From: Microthrixaceae bacterium
GTDB lineage: Bacteria; Actinomycetota; Acidimicrobiia; Acidimicrobiales; Microtrichaceae
Length of the DNA: 41,021 nucleotides
Reading direction: 5' to 3'
NCBI GenBank assembly: GCA_019694615.1
Contig: JAIBBP010000189.1
Span: 1-41,021 of the forward strand
Under the pieces are notes generated by a model. It was given only the letters and a program-made list of their open reading frames with translations. It ran no database searches and was not told where the DNA came from. The stretch's first letter is position 1. Each line of letters starts with the position of its first letter. The translations under genes were made by a program, and so were the position numbers. Shown piece by piece: positions 39,098 to 41,021 of this stretch.

Positions 39098-40635
39098 GCC
39101 CTGCCGGCGCGCCCGGCAGGACGGAGGATCTCACCTCAACCATTCACCAGTGGGAGTCGCCGATTCCCGACGATCTGCTCGACGGTGCCGCCGGTCCCTC
39201 AGGGACGGCGGTGCCGACGCGCTCCGTGTTGGAGCACGGGTGGTGGTCGGTCGTCGCGTGGGCGTGCGGCCTGCTGTTGGGCGCCGGTGCGCTGTCCGAC
39301 AACAGCTTCCTCACACACCTCGCCACCGGACGCCTCATCCAAAGCAGCGGTGCACCCCACGCCGACGTGTTCACGTTCTCGTCCGGTGGGCGACACATCG
39401 TCGTCCAGTCCTGGCTCGCGTCGTGGTGGTACGCGACGCTCGATTCGATCGGCGGGCCGAACCTCATCCGGCTGTTCGTCGCCTTCACATGTGGCGCGAT
39501 CCTGCTGACGCTGTGGCGTCTGTCGGCTCCTGCCGGTTCGCTGCTCGGACGGCTCGCTCTGGTGACCATGGCAGGAATGGTCGGGTTGTTGTGGTGGAAC
39601 GAACGCCCGCAGGTCGTCGCGTTCCTGTGCCTGGCGTTGGCTGCCCTCGTTCTCCAGGAACGTCGATCGCCGTGGTGGATGATTCCGCTGTTCGGTCTCT
39701 GGGTGAACGTGCACGGGTCATTTCCACTCGGGGTGGCGTTTGTCGGAGTGAGTCTCGCGGTTCGCGCTCTCGAGGCGCGGCGTATCGCTCCGTCCGACGT
39801 TGCCGCCGCCGCTGCGATGGTCGCCGGCGTGGTTGCGGGCGCGTTCGTGAGCCCGTACGGGATGGAACTCATCACGTTCCCGATCGAGCTGTTGGGCCGG
39901 TCGTCGTCGTTGATCCTGATCGCCGAATGGCGACCACTCGACCTCGTCGACGACGGGCAGCTGCAGATCAACAACGCCGTGTTCGTCGCTCAGGCGGCTG
40001 GCATCCTTGCGCTCCTTGCGTGGCGTCGTAGCTGGTTGCGCCTCGTGGCCTCGGCCGTGTTCGTGGCGATGGCGTTGATGGCGGTCCGCAACGTCGCGGT
40101 AGCCGCGCTGGTCCTCGTCCCGCTCGCCGCTCCCGCGTTGGCGGGGTTGGGTTCGCCCGACGTCACCGTCGTTCCACCTCGCCGTCGCCGTGTTGCGGTG
40201 GGCGGCGTCGTTGCGGCGCTCGTCGTCGCGTTCGTCCTCTCGACTCCCGGTTACGACCTCGGCGCGTATCCGGTAGCTGCGGCCGACTGGATGGAGCGGC
40301 AGGGCTACGTGGGTGGGGGAGATGGCGAGGACGTCGCCGTGCTCGCTCACGACTACGACGGAAACTATCTCGAGTGGCGTTACGGCGCCGCGGCGAACGT
40401 GTGGATCGACGACCGTGCAGAACTCCACCGGTTCGAGACGATTCGGGACTACGTGCTCCTGTTGTCCGGCCTCGGCGACCGCAGCGAGATCCTCGAGCGG
40501 AACCCTCACGACCTGATCGTTTGGTCGGCGCAAACCCGGTTCGCCCGGTGGTTGGGGACTTCCGACGAGTATGAGGTCGTGTACCGCGACGACAGCCGCA
40601 TCGTGGCCTGCCGTCTCGCCAGCGAGCGTTGCTGA
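39094..40635 (+). CDS. Multipass membrane protein, GT-C-like fold suspected
   Basis: 513 residues from GTG 39094, overlapping tadC (GTGA); the open frame upstream overlaps tadC and is rejected. The N-terminus is cytoplasmic and acidic. A first helix at about 50-65 is followed by SFLTHLATGRLIQSSGAPHADVF and VVQSWLASWWYA, a pattern like the first outer loop of polytopic glycosyltransferases. About ten helices follow (to about 388), then a soluble C-terminal domain (about 400-513, VAVLAHDYDGNYLEWRYG). No catalytic DD or DE pair is evident. Coupling to tadC hints at a link with the pilus, perhaps glycosylation; unproven. Confidence 0.75.
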   Translation: MSPAGAPGRTEDLTSTIHQWESPIPDDLLDGAAGPSGTAVPTRSVLEHGWWSVVAWACGLLLGAGALSDNSFLTHLATGRLIQSSGAPHADVFTFSSGGRHIVVQSWLASWWYATLDSIGGPNLIRLFVAFTCGAILLTLWRLSAPAGSLLGRLALVTMAGMVGLLWWNERPQVVAFLCLALAALVLQERRSPWWMIPLFGLWVNVHGSFPLGVAFVGVSLAVRALEARRIAPSDVAAAAAMVAGVVAGAFVSPYGMELITFPIELLGRSSSLILIAEWRPLDLVDDGQLQINNAVFVAQAAGILALLAWRRSWLRLVASAVFVAMALMAVRNVAVAALVLVPLAAPALAGLGSPDVTVVPPRRRRVAVGGVVAALVVAFVLSTPGYDLGAYPVAAADWMERQGYVGGGDGEDVAVLAHDYDGNYLEWRYGAAANVWIDDRAELHRFETIRDYVLLLSGLGDRSEILERNPHDLIVWSAQTRFARWLGTSDEYEVVYRDDSRIVACRLASERC

Positions 40636-40646
40636 GACGGTTCGAC

Positions 40647-41021
40647 TCAGCGGCGGCGTCGCGCGTGACGTTCGAGGGCGAGGCGGATCATCTCGTCGAG
40701 GAGGTCGGGGTACGACAGTCCGCTCGCCGCCCACATCATCGGGAACATCGAGATCGACGTGAACCCGGGAAAGGTGTTGATCTCGTTGACCAGGAAGCCA
40801 CGCCCACCTTCCTCGTAGAACATGTCGACACGGGCGAGCCCTTCGGCACGCAGCGCGCGGTAGCTGCGCTGCGCCAACTCGGCCATCTCCTCGGCGGCAC
40901 CCGGAGGGAGGTCCGCCGGCACGATTGTCTTGGCGGCGCCGTCGACGTACTTGTCCTCGAAGTCGTAGAAGTCGGCGGCGGGGATGATCTCGCCCGCTAC
41001 CGACACCCGAGGTTCCTCGTT
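40647..41021 (-). CDS. ddl: D-alanine--D-alanine ligase, N-terminal part outside the window
   Basis: 124 residues up to the right edge, no start seen. The C-terminal ATP-grasp portion of Ddl is clear: PRVSVAGEIIPAADFYDFEDKY, VPADLPPGAAEEMAELA, LARVDMFYEEGGRGFLVNEINTFPGFTSISMFPMM, with Glu and Asn of NEINTFPG as metal ligands. It joins two D-alanines for peptidoglycan precursors. Convergent with the membrane protein gene, 11 bp apart. Confidence 0.93.
   Translation of the reverse strand, partial: NEEPRVSVAGEIIPAADFYDFEDKYVDGAAKTIVPADLPPGAAEEMAELAQRSYRALRAEGLARVDMFYEEGGRGFLVNEINTFPGFTSISMFPMMWAASGLSYPDLLDEMIRLALERHARRRR

Noticed and set aside
1-41021. CRISPR arrays, rRNA genes, complete insertion sequences
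   Set aside because: None seen. The palindromes are scattered and not regularly spaced, and no transposase frame was recognised.

Overview
The window is GC-rich bacterial DNA, densely coded, with many GTG starts and 4-nt GTGA/ATGA gene overlaps. Gene content (trpC-F-B-A, HU of 98 residues, an ANTAR response regulator next to polA, polA with a dead 3'-5' exonuclease domain, a Tad/Flp pilus machine without secretin) points to a high-GC actinobacterium. An Acidimicrobiia/Ilumatobacter-like member is my best guess, by inference only. A recurring promoter style supports this: a TAnnnT -10 box lying 6-7 nt before the start codon with no Shine-Dalgarno sequence, as in leaderless actinobacterial mRNAs.

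Layout. 1-7.4 kb: partial L,D-transpeptidase, TetR regulator, a 44-bp palindrome in front of a lipoprotein sulfatase, DUF445 membrane protein, YgfZ-like folate protein, and a two-component pair. 7.4-12.9 kb: J-domain membrane protein, the tryptophan block trpC-trpF-trpB-trpA, HU with a clear promoter and terminator, a 307-bp inverted-repeat-bounded element, and Bcp peroxiredoxin. 12.9-15.9 kb: a small membrane protein, tRNA-Leu(CAA), then a poorly coded island with three toxin-antitoxin modules, two of which have broken toxins and apparently intact antitoxins. 15.9-25.9 kb: YggS, a mesaconyl-CoA hydratase-like double hot-dog protein, GH27 alpha-galactosidase, a binding protein plus two permeases of a peptide/oligosaccharide-type ABC transporter (no ATPases here), GH1 beta-glucosidase, DUF808 protein and a STAS protein. 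26-32 kb: small coiled-coil protein coupled to an ANTAR regulator, polA, a methyltransferase, rpsA. 32-40.6 kb: a Tad-type pilus assembly cluster (cpaB, cpaE, cpaF, a VWA-TadB fusion, tadC) plus a multipass membrane protein, preceded by a strongly structured leader. The right edge holds the 3' part of a D-Ala-D-Ala ligase gene.

Non-coding structure stands out. Four large intergenic palindromes share a GTTCTGT...ACAGAAC outer motif (691-746, 2987-3042, 6593-6642, 30538-30595); the first two are clearly homologous over 56 bp. They look like one dispersed repeat family. The most system-like observations are the VWA-TadB fusion within a pilus cluster that shows no pilin, the folded RNA ahead of that cluster, and the island of decayed toxin-antitoxin modules beside a tRNA gene.
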